From Candidatus Gastranaerophilales bacterium (lineage in GTDB: Bacteria; Cyanobacteriota; Vampirovibrionia; Gastranaerophilales; Gastranaerophilaceae): a stretch of 64,000 nucleotides of DNA. Position 1 is the first letter of the stretch, and each line of letters starts with the position of its first letter. Below the pieces are notes generated by a model. It ran no database searches, was not told the origin of the DNA, and saw only the letters and a program-made list of their open reading frames with translations. Shown here in pieces: positions 31,912-42,185 of this stretch. A program made the translations under genes and the position numbers. The stretch spans positions 186,001 to 250,000 of the forward strand of contig CALUYB010000001.1 in NCBI GenBank assembly GCA_944324905.1, written 5' to 3'.

Positions 31912-32694
31912 TTGCACATAGTTGTTTGTATAAAACAGGTCGCAGATACCAACAATATTAGGTGGAGCAAGGAAAATAACCTTTTAAGAGAGGGTATGCT
32001 CTCAATTTTAAATCCTTGCGACAATTGGGCAATTGAGCGCGCACTTGAGATTAAGAAAAAGTTTAAAAATGCTACAGTGAGCGTGTTTTCTATGGGTCCA
32101 ATGCAGGCAAAAAATGTTGTAGAATATGCCATTGCACGTGGTTGCGATAGGGGAATTTTATTGTGTGACAAGGCTTTTGCAGGGTCTGATACGTTGTCTA
32201 CGGGAAGAATTTTATCAAGCGCAATTAAAAAAATCGTTCCTGATTTTAATTTAATTATTTGCGGTCAATACGCACAAGATGGCGATACAGCCCAAACTGG
32301 GCCTACTCTGGCAGGTTTTTTAAATATTCCTGTTGTAACTTGTGTTGATGAAATAGTTAATTCTGATATGAAAATGTCGATTTTGAAACAAAATTTAGCA
32401 GAAGGAATTAATATAGTAGAAGTTCAAAATCCTTGTGTGGTATGTGTTTTAAAGGGTAAAGGAGCTATAAAACCGCTTTGTGTTGCGGATTATGTTCGTG
32501 CGCAAGATATTGGAGTTGAGGTTTTTGACATCAAAAAATTAGGCTTAAATCCTTCTCAAACAGGCATTTTAGGCTCACCGACTTTTGTTTCAAAGGCTTT
32601 TAAATTAAAACACAACAGGCGTCAAATTGCAATTGAAAATCCGAAAGATTTTTTGTGCAGAATAATAACGAGTGGGGGCAAAATTGGCGAATAA
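31912..32694 (+). CDS. etfB: Electron transfer flavoprotein beta subunit
   Basis: The 260-residue protein shows the ETF-beta AMP-binding fold: IVVCIKQVADT at the start, then the signature region DGDTAQTGPTLAGFL near residues 120-134. With EtfA it forms an FAD/AMP heterodimer passing electrons from flavin dehydrogenases. The start is TTG with GGAG 9 nt upstream and an extended -10 TGCTATAAT further up. It overlaps etfA. No dehydrogenase or quinone oxidoreductase partner is adjacent, so the electron donor is unknown. Confidence 0.93.
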   Translation: MHIVVCIKQVADTNNIRWSKENNLLREGMLSILNPCDNWAIERALEIKKKFKNATVSVFSMGPMQAKNVVEYAIARGCDRGILLCDKAFAGSDTLSTGRILSSAIKKIVPDFNLIICGQYAQDGDTAQTGPTLAGFLNIPVVTCVDEIVNSDMKMSILKQNLAEGINIVEVQNPCVVCVLKGKGAIKPLCVADYVRAQDIGVEVFDIKKLGLNPSQTGILGSPTFVSKAFKLKHNRRQIAIENPKDFLCRIITSGGKIGE

Positions 32695-33694
32695 GAAAAT
32701 TTTTGTACTCTGTGAATATAAAAAAAATCAAAATGTTTTTCGTGATGTTTCTTTTGAGCTTTTAAGCGCGGCAAATTCCCTCTCAAAACAGGCGAAAGAG
32801 GAATTTAATCTTGATTATAAAGTTTATGCAATAGTCCTAGACAGAGGAATTGATGCGGATTTTTGCCAATTGTCAAAATACGGCGCGCAAGAAATTATTT
32901 ATTTAAAAAATGAAAAATTTTCGCACTATGACTGCTCTTACTACGCAAGCGCGCTTGTTGAACTTTTTAGGGAGCAAAAACCTGATATTGTGCTTTTTGG
33001 GGCTACAAATATCGGTCGAGAGCTTGCACCGCTTGTAACTTCTAAACTTCAAACAGGCTTGACCGCAGACTGCACAGCGCTTTCGCTTGTTGAGAATAAG
33101 GGTGAAATAAAACTCGCGGCTACTCGTCCGACTTTTGGCGGTGTGCTTATGGCAACAATTTTATGCAAAAATTCTCCTCAGTGCGCTACTGTTCGCGAGG
33201 GTGTGTTTAAAAAAGTTGAGTTTAACTATGACACAATAACAATCGAAGTTGTATTCAAGGAAGATATTTTTAAAACAAGCCCTTTGAAGCTTTTAGAGTT
33301 TATACCTTCTTATGCCCCTGCAGGTGATTTTGAAAACGCTAAAATTATTTTGTGTGGCGGAAAAGGTTTAAAATCAAGAGAAAATTTTGAAAAACTTGAA
33401 AGGCTTGCAAAGCTTACAGGCTGCGCGGTTGCGGCTTCAAGAGGTGCAGTAGATAAAGGTTTTGCACCTCAAGAAATTCAAGTCGGACAAACAGGCAAAA
33501 CAGTTGCGCCACAAGTTTATGTGGCATTTGGTGTTTCAGGCGCAATTCATCATATTTCAGGCATGAGTGCTTCAAACGTTGTTGTTGCGGTGAATAATGA
33601 CCCTAATGCGCCGATTTTTGACAACTGTGATTATAAAATTGTGGCTGATGCAGTTGAATTGATTGATGAATTATTAAAGCAATTTGGCGCTTAG
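32684..33694 (+). CDS. etfA: Electron transfer flavoprotein alpha subunit
   Basis: The 336-residue protein has the ETF N-terminal fold and the C-terminal FAD domain with [20 protein letters not shown] and HISGMSAS, then [10 protein letters not shown] take TTG 32684 (GGGGG 6 nt upstream) as start; GTG 32672 is an alternative. Both overlap the end of etfB, so the pair is coupled. Its TAG overlaps the stop of the convergent dnaJ-like gene by 4 nt (TTAG). Confidence 0.93.
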   Translation: MANKKIFVLCEYKKNQNVFRDVSFELLSAANSLSKQAKEEFNLDYKVYAIVLDRGIDADFCQLSKYGAQEIIYLKNEKFSHYDCSYYASALVELFREQKPDIVLFGATNIGRELAPLVTSKLQTGLTADCTALSLVENKGEIKLAATRPTFGGVLMATILCKNSPQCATVREGVFKKVEFNYDTITIEVVFKEDIFKTSPLKLLEFIPSYAPAGDFENAKIILCGGKGLKSRENFEKLERLAKLTGCAVAASRGAVDKGFAPQEIQVGQTGKTVAPQVYVAFGVSGAIHHISGMSASNVVVAVNNDPNAPIFDNCDYKIVADAVELIDELLKQFGA

Positions 33695-34764
33695 CTGCCT
33701 TGCTCTTGCAATTTTTCATACAATTCAATCATTTTCGGGCTTAATTCTTTTGGCAAGACAATTTTTACCCTAACGTTTAAGTTGCCCAAAGTACCGTCTT
33801 TTTTGGGTAGTCCAAGACCTTTAAGCCTTAAAACCTTGCCGCTGTCAGTGTTTTTTGGAATTGTAATATTAATTTTGCCATCAATTGTAGTGATTTCTTT
33901 TTTTGTACCAAGTGCTGCTTGAGAGGGCAAAATTTCAATTTCTTTTTCTAAATCATCTCCAATTACTTTGTAATTAGGGTCTTTTATTCTGACAGTCAAA
34001 TACAAGTCGCCCTTTTGCCCGTATTCATCAGCCTTTCCTTCGTTTTTAAGACGAATTTTTTGGCCTTCTTTTACGTATTTTGGAATTTTAACCGATAAAT
34101 TTTTTGTGATTTTTTCTATGCCAGTGCCTGAGCAATGGGAGCAAAATGCACCTTTTGAGCGACCATTGCAGTATCTACAGGGTTCATAATCAACAATTGT
34201 AACGGTTTTAGTGGGAGTTTTTATTAAATCGTTAACATTTAAAATAATATCTTTTGTAATGTCAAGATTTTTTGTACTTGCTTTGCTGCGAGTAGTATTT
34301 GCCCCTTGATTAGCACTGTAAAATTGCGAAAAATCACCGCCCATACCACTATTGCCGCCAAAGTTAAATTCTCTAAAGCCGCCACGAGAGTTGCCCGTAC
34401 TTGCGCCACCCATTAAGTCGCCGAAAATTGCGCTGAAAAAGTCTGAAAAGCCTCCGGCATTACCGCTAAAGTGTGCTCCGCCACCTGAGAAATTTGAAAA
34501 ATCAAAGCCTTCAAACCCCGGTGGTGGTGTAAAATCTGCACCTTGTTGCCAGCTTGAACCTAATTGGTCATACCTTGCACGTTTTTGCGGGTCGCCCAAA
34601 ACTTCATAAGCTTCGTTGATATCTTTAAATTTTTCAGCCGCACCTTTTTCTTTGTTTACATCAGGGTGGTATTTGCGTGCAAGTTTCCTGTAGGCAGATT
34701 TTATATTTGCCTGCGTCTCATCACGTTTTACGCCTAAAATTTCATAATAATCTTTGTACTTCAT
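33691..34764 (-). CDS. DnaJ-family co-chaperone with reduced zinc finger
   Basis: The 357-residue protein has a J-domain (residues 1-68, HPD at about 33-35), a long Gly/Phe-rich region (70-165) and DnaJ-type C-terminal substrate domains. The cysteine region at about 194-214 has only two CxxC units (CRYC and CSHC), enough for one zinc site, where canonical DnaJ has four CxxCxGxG repeats. It lies between DnaJ and CbpA in layout. It would stimulate DnaK ATPase and hand over clients; no dnaK or grpE is nearby. Confidence 0.9.
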   Translation of the reverse strand: MKYKDYYEILGVKRDETQANIKSAYRKLARKYHPDVNKEKGAAEKFKDINEAYEVLGDPQKRARYDQLGSSWQQGADFTPPPGFEGFDFSNFSGGGAHFSGNAGGFSDFFSAIFGDLMGGASTGNSRGGFREFNFGGNSGMGGDFSQFYSANQGANTTRSKASTKNLDITKDIILNVNDLIKTPTKTVTIVDYEPCRYCNGRSKGAFCSHCSGTGIEKITKNLSVKIPKYVKEGQKIRLKNEGKADEYGQKGDLYLTVRIKDPNYKVIGDDLEKEIEILPSQAALGTKKEITTIDGKINITIPKNTDSGKVLRLKGLGLPKKDGTLGNLNVRVKIVLPKELSPKMIELYEKLQEQGS

Positions 34765-34815
34765 ATTAATATATTAATATTCTTTTTTTAAAAACTTTTT
34801 AAAATTAATTTTAAT

Positions 34816-35649
34816 TTAATATTTTTTAATTCTTTTTCCATCCACCTCATGCACATTTTCTATGGCAATAAAAGCCTCAGGGTCAATAGAATTAACTATA
34901 TCTTTTAATTTTGTGAGTTCAATTCTTGGTACAACGCAATATAGCATTTTCTTTTCTTGTTGTGAGTATCCGCCCTGTGCGTCAATGTATGTAACACTTT
35001 TGTCGAGTTGCGAAATGATATTTGCGCCTATTTCAAGATTTTTATCACTAACTACAAAAATAGATTTTGCTTCATTTAAACCCTGTAGAACTACATCTAT
35101 TGTTCTTGAGGCTGTAAAGTAAGTCAGCGCACTGTACATTGCCTTGTCCCAGCCGTAAATAAAGCCTGCGCAAGTGTATATGAAAATATTAACAAACATA
35201 ATAATTTCGCCGACTGAAACAGGGAATTTTTTAGTCAGCGTAATTGCTAAAATTTCTGTACCGTCTAAAGAGCCGTTATTTCTAAGTACCAGCCCGACAC
35301 CTGCACCAAGTATCATTCCGCCAAAAACCGCTACAAGTAACCCGTCATGTGTTACAATGCCTATTTTTCCGCCTACAAGTTCAACAAATATTGAAAAGAC
35401 TGTTACAGCGTAAAATGTTTGAAAAATAAACATTTTACCGTAAATTTTCAGTGCTAAAAGTATAAAAGGAACGTTTAAAACAAAAAGCAAAATACCAAGG
35501 TTTATTTTGGTTAGATAGCTTACCATCATTGAAATACCGACTATTCCGCCGTCAATCATCTGGTTTGGAATTAAAAAACCTTCAATTGCAAATGCTGCAA
35601 GAAACGCCCCTAATGTTATAAATAACATTTTTAAAATAAACTTCTTCAT
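34816..35649 (-). CDS. YitT family membrane protein (DUF161/DUF2179)
   Basis: The 277-residue protein has about five transmembrane segments (residues 8-180) with the YitT-like FLIPNQMIDGGIVGISMM and LRNNGSLDGTEILA motifs, and a cytosolic C-terminal DUF2179 domain (TYIDAQGGYSQQEKKMLYCVV). Function of the family is not settled. I chose the ATG at 35649 over an in-frame codon at 35664, because its -10 (TATCAT, 35661-35656) lies 6 nt upstream. The promoter overlaps that of the divergent solute-binding protein. Confidence 0.87.
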   Translation of the reverse strand: MKKFILKMLFITLGAFLAAFAIEGFLIPNQMIDGGIVGISMMVSYLTKINLGILLFVLNVPFILLALKIYGKMFIFQTFYAVTVFSIFVELVGGKIGIVTHDGLLVAVFGGMILGAGVGLVLRNNGSLDGTEILAITLTKKFPVSVGEIIMFVNIFIYTCAGFIYGWDKAMYSALTYFTASRTIDVVLQGLNEAKSIFVVSDKNLEIGANIISQLDKSVTYIDAQGGYSQQEKKMLYCVVPRIELTKLKDIVNSIDPEAFIAIENVHEVDGKRIKKY

Positions 35650-35655
35650 AAAATT

Positions 35656-35665
35656 ATGATACAAT
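35656..35665. promoter_or_regulatory. Overlapping divergent -10 boxes
   Basis: Plus-strand TACAAT (35660-35665, extended by TGA) lies 7 nt before the ATG at 35673. Minus-strand TATCAT (35661-35656) lies 6 nt before the ATG at 35649. The two boxes overlap by 2 bp, so only one polymerase can open the site at a time. Confidence 0.5.
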
Positions 35666-35672
35666 ATTTACG

Positions 35673-36455
35673 ATGAAAAATCTAATTTTAATTATTTTTT
35701 GCGCTGTTATTTCATTTTCTTTATTTTGCGCTTGTTCACTAAACCAAAAAAAAGAAAATTCGCTCTCTCATGCTATTTTAATGAATAAATTTACCATAGG
35801 TGTAAAATGTGATTCAAAACCCTTTGGTTTTGTTGATAAGGATGGTAATATTCAGGGGTTTGATGTTGATGTTGCAAAAGGTATTGCAAGGCAGATTTTA
35901 GGGGATGAAAATGCGCTGGAGCTTGTTTGCGTTACTCCTCAAAGCAGAATTACCGATTTGAATTCCAAAAAAGTTGACATGATAATTGCTGCAATGAGTA
36001 TAACTGACACCCGCGCAAGTGTTGTGAGATTTTCAAATCCATATTATGTTGCAGGGCAAGCAATAATGGTAAAAAATAATTCTAAAATTGCAGCACTTAA
36101 TGATTTAAACGGTAAAAACGTAGGTTTTATTTTAGGAACAACAGGAGAAAAAACCATCAGAAACCTTGCTCCTGCTGCAAATTTAAGAGCCGCAAAAACT
36201 TACCCTGATATATACGAGCTTTTAAAAAAAGACGAAATAGACGCTATTTTAGCAGATGATAGTATGCTATATGGTATTTTAAGTGACAATAAAGGTTTAA
36301 AAATTCTTCAAAAAAGATACACAAGAGAATACTACGCAATTGCAATGAGGCAGTGGAGCGAGAGTGACGAGCTTTTTGAATCTGTAAATAATGCAATAAA
36401 TATCATGCAGCAAAGGGGGGTTTTAAATAAAATAAAAGCAAAATGGATACCCTGA
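35673..36455 (+). CDS. Amino-acid ABC transporter substrate-binding lipoprotein
   Basis: The 260-residue protein has a lipoprotein signal peptide (lipobox FCAC near residues 18-21) and a family 3 solute-binding fold: FTIGVKCDSKPFGFVDKDG, GFDVDVAK and DMIIAAMSITDTR. It would deliver polar or basic amino acids to an ABC permease, which is not encoded nearby. Transcription looks leaderless. Confidence 0.9.
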   Translation: MKNLILIIFCAVISFSLFCACSLNQKKENSLSHAILMNKFTIGVKCDSKPFGFVDKDGNIQGFDVDVAKGIARQILGDENALELVCVTPQSRITDLNSKKVDMIIAAMSITDTRASVVRFSNPYYVAGQAIMVKNNSKIAALNDLNGKNVGFILGTTGEKTIRNLAPAANLRAAKTYPDIYELLKKDEIDAILADDSMLYGILSDNKGLKILQKRYTREYYAIAMRQWSESDELFESVNNAINIMQQRGVLNKIKAKWIP

Positions 36456-36523
36456 TTTACATTATTTGGGTAAAATGTTATAATTGCGCTGTTCGGGTAG
36501 AAAAATGGATAGGAAGAATTAAA

Positions 36524-38641
36524 ATGACTAAAACTGCTCTAAAGAGTTGTGTCTGGAAAACTCTTTTTTGGATTATTTTTGCAGTAGCAATTTACTTTTG
36601 CTTTGCAATCTTATTTCCTTTGGAATTAAAAACCGGAGCAATGCTCTGGATTGGTGTTATTGCCGGAACATTATCTCTATTTTTTGCAACTTTAAAAATT
36701 TATACAATTTCTGTTGAAAGCTCTGGCGATGACAATATGAGAAGGATTGCAGGGCATATTTTTAAAGGCGCTATGGCCTTTTTAAAAAGGGAATATAAAA
36801 TTTTATTTTGGTTTGTGCTTTTAGTTTTTGCACTTTTATATCATTATATAGATTTGCAAACAGCAATTTGTTTTGTATGTGGCGCATTCTGTTCCGCAAC
36901 AGCAGGCTTTGTTGGGATGTATGTTTCGACAAAATCTAATTCTAGAACAACCGAGGCGGCTAAAAAATCGTTGAATAAAGCTTTTAAAATTGCTTTTTCA
37001 GGCGGCGCAGTTATGGGTCTAACCGTTGTGGGGCTTGGTCTTTTAGGTTTAAGTGTTCTGTATATAATTTTTAGAGATCCTGAAATAATTAATGGTTTTG
37101 GTCTTGGAGCAAGCTCAATTGCTCTTTTTGCTCGTGTTGGCGGCGGTATTTATACAAAAGCGGCTGACGTTGGTGCAGACCTTGTAGGTAAAGTTGAGGC
37201 TGGAATTCCTGAAGATGATTATAGGAATCCTGCAGTTATTGCTGATAATGTAGGTGATAACGTAGGGGACGTAGCAGGCATGGGAGCGGATTTATTTGAA
37301 TCTTATGTTGGTTCAATAATTGCTGCAATTACTCTTGGTGCAATATGTTTAAATCTTCAAGGTGCTTTTTTACCTGTACTTGTTGCTGCAGCAGGTATTT
37401 TTGCTTCAATTTTTGCAATTAACTTTGTAAGGACAGGCGAAAATTCTGATCCTATGGCAGCATTACAAAGAGGAACAGTTGTTGCTATGGCAATTTTAAT
37501 TGCAGCATCTTACTTTATGATTAAATTTTTCCTCCCCGACTTTATGGGAATTTTCTGGTCTATTTTAACAGGTATAATAACAGGCTCTCTAATCGGCTTT
37601 TTAACCGAATATTATACTTCTTATGACTATAACCCGACAAAATCAATAGCCAATGCTACAAAAACAGGCCCTGCAACAACAATAATTGCAGGTTTGGGCG
37701 TCGGTATGGTCTCAACATTTTTGCCTCTTATATTAATTTGTGCGGCAATTATAATTTCTTTTATTCTTGCAGGCGGTTTAAATGCTTATACATTGGGCAT
37801 TTACGGTGTTTCAATGGCGGCAGTGGGTATGCTCTCTGTTGTCGGCATGATTGTTGCAGTTGATGCTTACGGCCCAATTTCAGACAATGCAGGCGGAATT
37901 GCGCAAATGGCAAATTTAGAAGGTGAAGTTCGTGAAAGAACAGACAAGCTTGATTCTGTAGGCAACACAACAGCGGCAATAGGCAAAGGTTTTGCAATAG
38001 GCTCTGCAGCACTTACTGCTATTGCTCTTTTAAGTGCGTTTGCAACGGTTGTTGAGCTTGATAAGGTCGATATTTTAAATCCTTTTGTAAATTCAGGTCT
38101 GCTCTTTGGCGCTGTCTTACCGTTTTTATTCTGTGCACTTACAATGGGTGCGGTTGGTCGTGCTGCTCAAAAAATGGTTGATGAAGTCAGACGTCAATTC
38201 AGAGAGCTTAAGGGTATTATGGAAGGTAAATGTGAGCCACAATACGCTAAATGCGTCGATATTTCAGCACGCAGCGCAATTTATGAAATGTTTTTACCCG
38301 GTTTAATTGCAATTGCTGCTCCGCTTGTTGTAGGCTTAGGAGTTGCCGCATTTACCGATAAAGCAACAGGTGCGCAAGCATTAGCAGGCATGCTTATGGG
38401 CGCTACAGCTTCAGGTGTATGTCTTGCAATTATGATGGCAAACTCAGGCGGTGCTTGGGATAACGCTAAAAAATATATTGAAAGCGGTTATTTGGGCGGA
38501 AAAGGCACAAAAGAACATGCCGCAGCGGTTGTTGGCGACACTGTAGGCGATCCTTTCAAGGATACTTCAGGGCCTTCGCTTAATATTTTAATTAAACTAA
38601 TGTCTATAGTTGCCTTAGTCTGTGCGACATTGTTTATTTAA
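36524..38641 (+). CDS. hppA: Membrane-bound ion-pumping pyrophosphatase, K+-dependent type
   Basis: The 705-residue protein has about 16 transmembrane segments and the pyrophosphate-site motif [11 protein letters not shown] (near residue 222) with [25 protein letters not shown] (near 485) has Ala at the position that marks K+-dependent enzymes. It couples PPi hydrolysis to H+ or Na+ export; the ion cannot be read with confidence. The ATG at 36524 has AGGAAG upstream, with a TATAAT box about 40 nt before it; earlier in-frame codons precede that box. Confidence 0.95.
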   Translation: MTKTALKSCVWKTLFWIIFAVAIYFCFAILFPLELKTGAMLWIGVIAGTLSLFFATLKIYTISVESSGDDNMRRIAGHIFKGAMAFLKREYKILFWFVLLVFALLYHYIDLQTAICFVCGAFCSATAGFVGMYVSTKSNSRTTEAAKKSLNKAFKIAFSGGAVMGLTVVGLGLLGLSVLYIIFRDPEIINGFGLGASSIALFARVGGGIYTKAADVGADLVGKVEAGIPEDDYRNPAVIADNVGDNVGDVAGMGADLFESYVGSIIAAITLGAICLNLQGAFLPVLVAAAGIFASIFAINFVRTGENSDPMAALQRGTVVAMAILIAASYFMIKFFLPDFMGIFWSILTGIITGSLIGFLTEYYTSYDYNPTKSIANATKTGPATTIIAGLGVGMVSTFLPLILICAAIIISFILAGGLNAYTLGIYGVSMAAVGMLSVVGMIVAVDAYGPISDNAGGIAQMANLEGEVRERTDKLDSVGNTTAAIGKGFAIGSAALTAIALLSAFATVVELDKVDILNPFVNSGLLFGAVLPFLFCALTMGAVGRAAQKMVDEVRRQFRELKGIMEGKCEPQYAKCVDISARSAIYEMFLPGLIAIAAPLVVGLGVAAFTDKATGAQALAGMLMGATASGVCLAIMMANSGGAWDNAKKYIESGYLGGKGTKEHAAAVVGDTVGDPFKDTSGPSLNILIKLMSIVALVCATLFI

Positions 38642-38652
38642 AAAAATAACGC

Positions 38653-38718
38653 TATAATGGTTAAAACTTCAAACACGCTTCAGGCTTTGGGGCGTGTTTG
38701 ATATTAAAAGGAGAAATT
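38653..38718 (+). promoter_or_regulatory. Promoter and hairpin leader of the YjbQ gene
   Basis: TATAAT (38653-38658) is followed by a leader with a 10-bp stem TCAAACACGC/GCGTGTTTGA (38669-38678/38692-38701) and then AGGAG before the ATG. The stem lacks a T-run, so it is not a terminator for hppA. It matches no riboswitch I know. Confidence 0.45.
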
Positions 38719-39135
38719 ATGCCTGTTAGAAATGAAAAATTTTTACTTTCAACAAAAGGTTTTAATGACATTATCGATATAACTTCAAAAGTTGCAGATT
38801 TTGTGCGTCTTGGAGGCGAAAAAAACGCAATTGTGCATATATATACCCCTGGTTCTACTGTTTCAATTACAACTCTTGAATATGAACCGGGGCTTGTAAA
38901 GGATTTACCTGAGGCATTAGAAAAAATTGCTCCTATAAATAAAACCTATGAACATGATAAACAGTGGCATGACGGCAACGGACATGCGCATATTAGGGCT
39001 TCGATGATTGGAAACTCTGTAACTGTACCTTTGGCTGCAGGTCAGTTGGAGCTTGGCAGCTGGCAACAAATAGTTTTGATTGATTTTGATAATAAACCAC
39101 GCACAAGAAGTGTAATTGTGCAGATTTTATCATAA
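38719..39135 (+). CDS. YjbQ/UPF0047 family protein
   Basis: This 138-residue protein covers the whole UPF0047 family, with the conserved WHDGNGHAHIRASMIG segment near residues 82-97 and GTWQ-like GSWQQIVLIDFD near 113-124. Some relatives show thiamine-phosphate synthase activity, but the physiological role is uncertain. Start is the ATG after AGGAG. A hairpin lies in the leader. Confidence 0.9.
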   Translation: MPVRNEKFLLSTKGFNDIIDITSKVADFVRLGGEKNAIVHIYTPGSTVSITTLEYEPGLVKDLPEALEKIAPINKTYEHDKQWHDGNGHAHIRASMIGNSVTVPLAAGQLELGSWQQIVLIDFDNKPRTRSVIVQILS

Positions 39136-39148
39136 TAAGGGGTTTAAA

Positions 39149-40762
39149 ATGAAAGAAGTGAGAGGATTTTACAGAGAAATACTTAAAAATTCAAAAGACG
39201 GTTTTGTGCTTTTAAAAAGTTCGGATGAGTATTTTAACTGCCATTATAAAGGGTCTGCGCTAAACGTTTTGACCGGTTTTTCAGGTACTGCAGGAGAGGC
39301 TTTAATTGATTATGAGGGGAATATTACTCTTTTTGTTGACCCAAGATACCACGAACAGGCTGATTTTGAAACAAAAGGCAAAAATGTTGAAGTCGTAAAA
39401 CTTAAGCAGGGAGAGGGTTTTGTAAAATCAATTGCAAAAAAAGTTAATAAGAACGAGCTTTTTGTTAGTAATTCCATTTCGCTTTTATTTTATAAAAAAT
39501 TGCAGCAAGAAGGTCTGAAACTCTCTGTATATGATGATTTTAAGGGAGTTTTCGAGAATAAAAATGTAAATTTAAAAAAAGAGATTTTCAGCGTTCAAGG
39601 CAAAAATAATAAATCTGAATTAATTAAAAAGCACGTAAATACTCGCTATTATCTTGTAAATTCGCTTGAGCAAATTGCTTGGCTTTGCAATTTGAGGAGT
39701 TTTCAAATGGTTGAAAATTCAACTTTTAAGGCAAAATTACTGCTTGATTTTAAGGGGAAAAATATTCTTTTTTGTGATGAAGAAATTAAAAATATTCCTG
39801 ATGGGTATAAAGTCTTACCGTTGGCGGATTTTGAGAAAAAAATTCGCTCAATAAAAGATGAAATTGCGCTTTTAGAAAATTCTATCACCTATGGCGATTT
39901 TAATTTGATTAAAAAACCTGTGGTGCTAAAAAAGGATTATGTGGCAAAATACGCATCAATAAAGGAAAAGCTCGAGCTTGAACATTATAAAAGTGCATTT
40001 TTTAGGCTTGATTGCGCTTTGAAATCTTTTAAAAGCAAGATTAAAGCGGGTTTGAGCGAGTACGAGTTGAAAGAAATTTTTGAAAAAGAACTTTTAAAAT
40101 TCGGCGCAAAAACTACAAGTTTTAAGACTATACTTGCAATTGCAGATAATTCATCTTCAATTCACTATTCAAACTATGATAAAAATAAAATTTTAAAAGA
40201 GGGTGATTTGATTTTGTTGGATTGCGGCGGATATTATGAAATGGGGCTTGCAACAGATATTACAAGGGTGTTTTTGTGCGGCAATAAGGCAACAAAAAAA
40301 CAAAAAGAAATTTATACTGCAGTTTTAAAGGCATTTTTGCGCTCTTACCATAGCGAGGCAAAAGACGGCTCTGAGCTTGATAAAATCGCAAGAAAAGCAT
40401 TAAAACCTTATGAAAAAGAGGGTTTTTATTTCCCCCATGCGTTGGGCCATGGCATAGGTGTGCCTGTACATCAAGCTCCGCCTGTTATTTCGAGCTTTGG
40501 AGATGAAAAATTTCCGCTTTATAAAAATATGACACACACAATTGAGCCTGGGTTATACTGTTCAAAAAAACCTTATAAATTTGGCGTAAGGCTTGAAAAC
40601 AGTGTTTATGCAACAGGCAGAGGCAAAAGAAAAAGTTTCTCGCATTTTGAATTTGAGGAAAAATTAATTGAGCGTGATTTGCTTACAAAAAAAGAGCAAA
40701 AGTGGCTTGATGACTGGAATAGAGCGTGGATGGTATTAAGTGAAAAATGTATTGAAAAATAA
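39149..40762 (+). CDS. pepP: Xaa-Pro aminopeptidase (M24B)
   Basis: The 537-residue protein has two creatinase-type N-terminal domains (1-280) and a C-terminal M24 pita-bread metallopeptidase. Expected metal ligands are an Asp in LLDCGG (about 356), the Asp in ATDITRVF (about 367), His in HALGHGIG (about 433), and Glu in EPGLY and in RLENSVY. It removes N-terminal residues before proline. AAGGGG precedes the ATG. It overlaps the next gene by 23 nt. Confidence 0.92.
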   Translation: MKEVRGFYREILKNSKDGFVLLKSSDEYFNCHYKGSALNVLTGFSGTAGEALIDYEGNITLFVDPRYHEQADFETKGKNVEVVKLKQGEGFVKSIAKKVNKNELFVSNSISLLFYKKLQQEGLKLSVYDDFKGVFENKNVNLKKEIFSVQGKNNKSELIKKHVNTRYYLVNSLEQIAWLCNLRSFQMVENSTFKAKLLLDFKGKNILFCDEEIKNIPDGYKVLPLADFEKKIRSIKDEIALLENSITYGDFNLIKKPVVLKKDYVAKYASIKEKLELEHYKSAFFRLDCALKSFKSKIKAGLSEYELKEIFEKELLKFGAKTTSFKTILAIADNSSSIHYSNYDKNKILKEGDLILLDCGGYYEMGLATDITRVFLCGNKATKKQKEIYTAVLKAFLRSYHSEAKDGSELDKIARKALKPYEKEGFYFPHALGHGIGVPVHQAPPVISSFGDEKFPLYKNMTHTIEPGLYCSKKPYKFGVRLENSVYATGRGKRKSFSHFEFEEKLIERDLLTKKEQKWLDDWNRAWMVLSEKCIEK

Positions 40763-42185
40763 TAAAATTTATTTTTGGGCTTTAGGGTTAATTTTTATGC
40801 TTGCAATACTTTTGCGGCTGGATTTGTATATTTTCAATCGTTCTTTTTGGTTTGACGAGGCTGCCCTTGCAATTAACGTGCTTGATAAAGGCTTTTTTGA
40901 TTTATTTAAAGAGCTTTCTTACTACCAGAGTGCGCCGCCAATGTTTTTGTTTGAAACAAAAATGCTTGTCGAGATTTTTCCTCTCAGCGAGTTTACTTTT
41001 CGCGCAATTCCTTTTTTAGTGTCTATTTTAACCTTGCCTATATTTTATATTTTTTCAAAATATTTTCTTTATTCCCGTCCTGCAAGGCTTTTGGCTGCAT
41101 TTTTGTTTGCAATAAATACAAATTTAATTTTTTATTCAACAGAATTTAAGCCTTATGCACTTGATGTTTTTGCTGCAATTGCTTTGCCCCTTTTGATTTT
41201 GAGATTTAAATTGAAATCCCCTGTTTTTCTCGGGTTTATTTTTGCGCTTTTTACTTGGTATTCTTATGCCTCGGGAATTATGGCTTTTGCCTACAGCATC
41301 TTGCTTTTGGCGTTTGTTTTAAAAAATAAAAAAGAGTTAAAAAACTTTTTGCTTTTTATTTTGCCGCAGTTTATAAATGTTTTTTTATTTGCGCTGCACT
41401 TGGGCGCAATTGAAAATACGCGCTTTTTTATGACAAAAATCTGGGCGCATGGTTATATTTTAAAGGATTTTTCAAACTTTTTAGATTTATTTTTTGAAAA
41501 TATTTATTATATTTTTCAACCTTTTAAAATGCCCTTTGGTGCGCAAGTGTTTATTTTCGGGTTAATTTGCCTATTTGGTGCAATTTTTATTTTCAAGGCA
41601 AACAAAATTAAATTCTGGCTGCTTAGTATGCCTTATTTTATCTTGCTTTTACTTGCCTACATTGGCTCTTATCCTTATCAGGACAGGCTTGCACTCTTTT
41701 TAACACCAATGTTTTTAATATTTTTCTCTAAATTTTTTGAATATTTTTCAAAAAAATCAATTTCACTTGTCGTGCTTGGTTTGATTTTTATTTTTTCACT
41801 TTATCCTGTTTTTAGTTCGCAAAAAGTAATGAAAAATCTGCCATCTCAAGACAGGGCAATGTTTTTAGAGCTAAAAGAAAATTATAAAAAGGGTGATGTG
41901 ATTATTTTAAATGAAACATCATTGCCCCAATACCTTTACTATTCAAGGGTTTATGGCTTTTTAGCACAGGATGTAAAGGTTGAGAAAATGTATAAAAATT
42001 CTTATGATTATTTAATTTTCTTGAATTCTTTGGATAAAAATAAAAATTATTGGTTTGTGCAAAGTTCGGTAAAATTCCCAAATACTGAGGATGTGCGCCC
42101 TGTGATTGAATTTTTTGGGCAAGACAAGGAAAAATTTATTCGCTATAATAAAGGAAAAACGGATTTATTTTATGTCGGAAAATAA
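40740..42185 (+). CDS. Integral membrane glycosyltransferase (GT39/ArnT-like)
   Basis: The 481-residue protein has about eleven hydrophobic segments and, in the first extracytoplasmic loop, FWFDEAALA near residues 36-44, the acidic motif of PMT/ArnT-type GT-C enzymes. It would transfer sugar from a polyprenyl-phosphate donor to a lipid or protein. The donor and acceptor are unknown. The start is GTG within the end of pepP. The C-terminus overlaps the next gene by 14 nt. Confidence 0.83.
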   Translation: MKNVLKNNKIYFWALGLIFMLAILLRLDLYIFNRSFWFDEAALAINVLDKGFFDLFKELSYYQSAPPMFLFETKMLVEIFPLSEFTFRAIPFLVSILTLPIFYIFSKYFLYSRPARLLAAFLFAINTNLIFYSTEFKPYALDVFAAIALPLLILRFKLKSPVFLGFIFALFTWYSYASGIMAFAYSILLLAFVLKNKKELKNFLLFILPQFINVFLFALHLGAIENTRFFMTKIWAHGYILKDFSNFLDLFFENIYYIFQPFKMPFGAQVFIFGLICLFGAIFIFKANKIKFWLLSMPYFILLLLAYIGSYPYQDRLALFLTPMFLIFFSKFFEYFSKKSISLVVLGLIFIFSLYPVFSSQKVMKNLPSQDRAMFLELKENYKKGDVIILNETSLPQYLYYSRVYGFLAQDVKVEKMYKNSYDYLIFLNSLDKNKNYWFVQSSVKFPNTEDVRPVIEFFGQDKEKFIRYNKGKTDLFYVGK

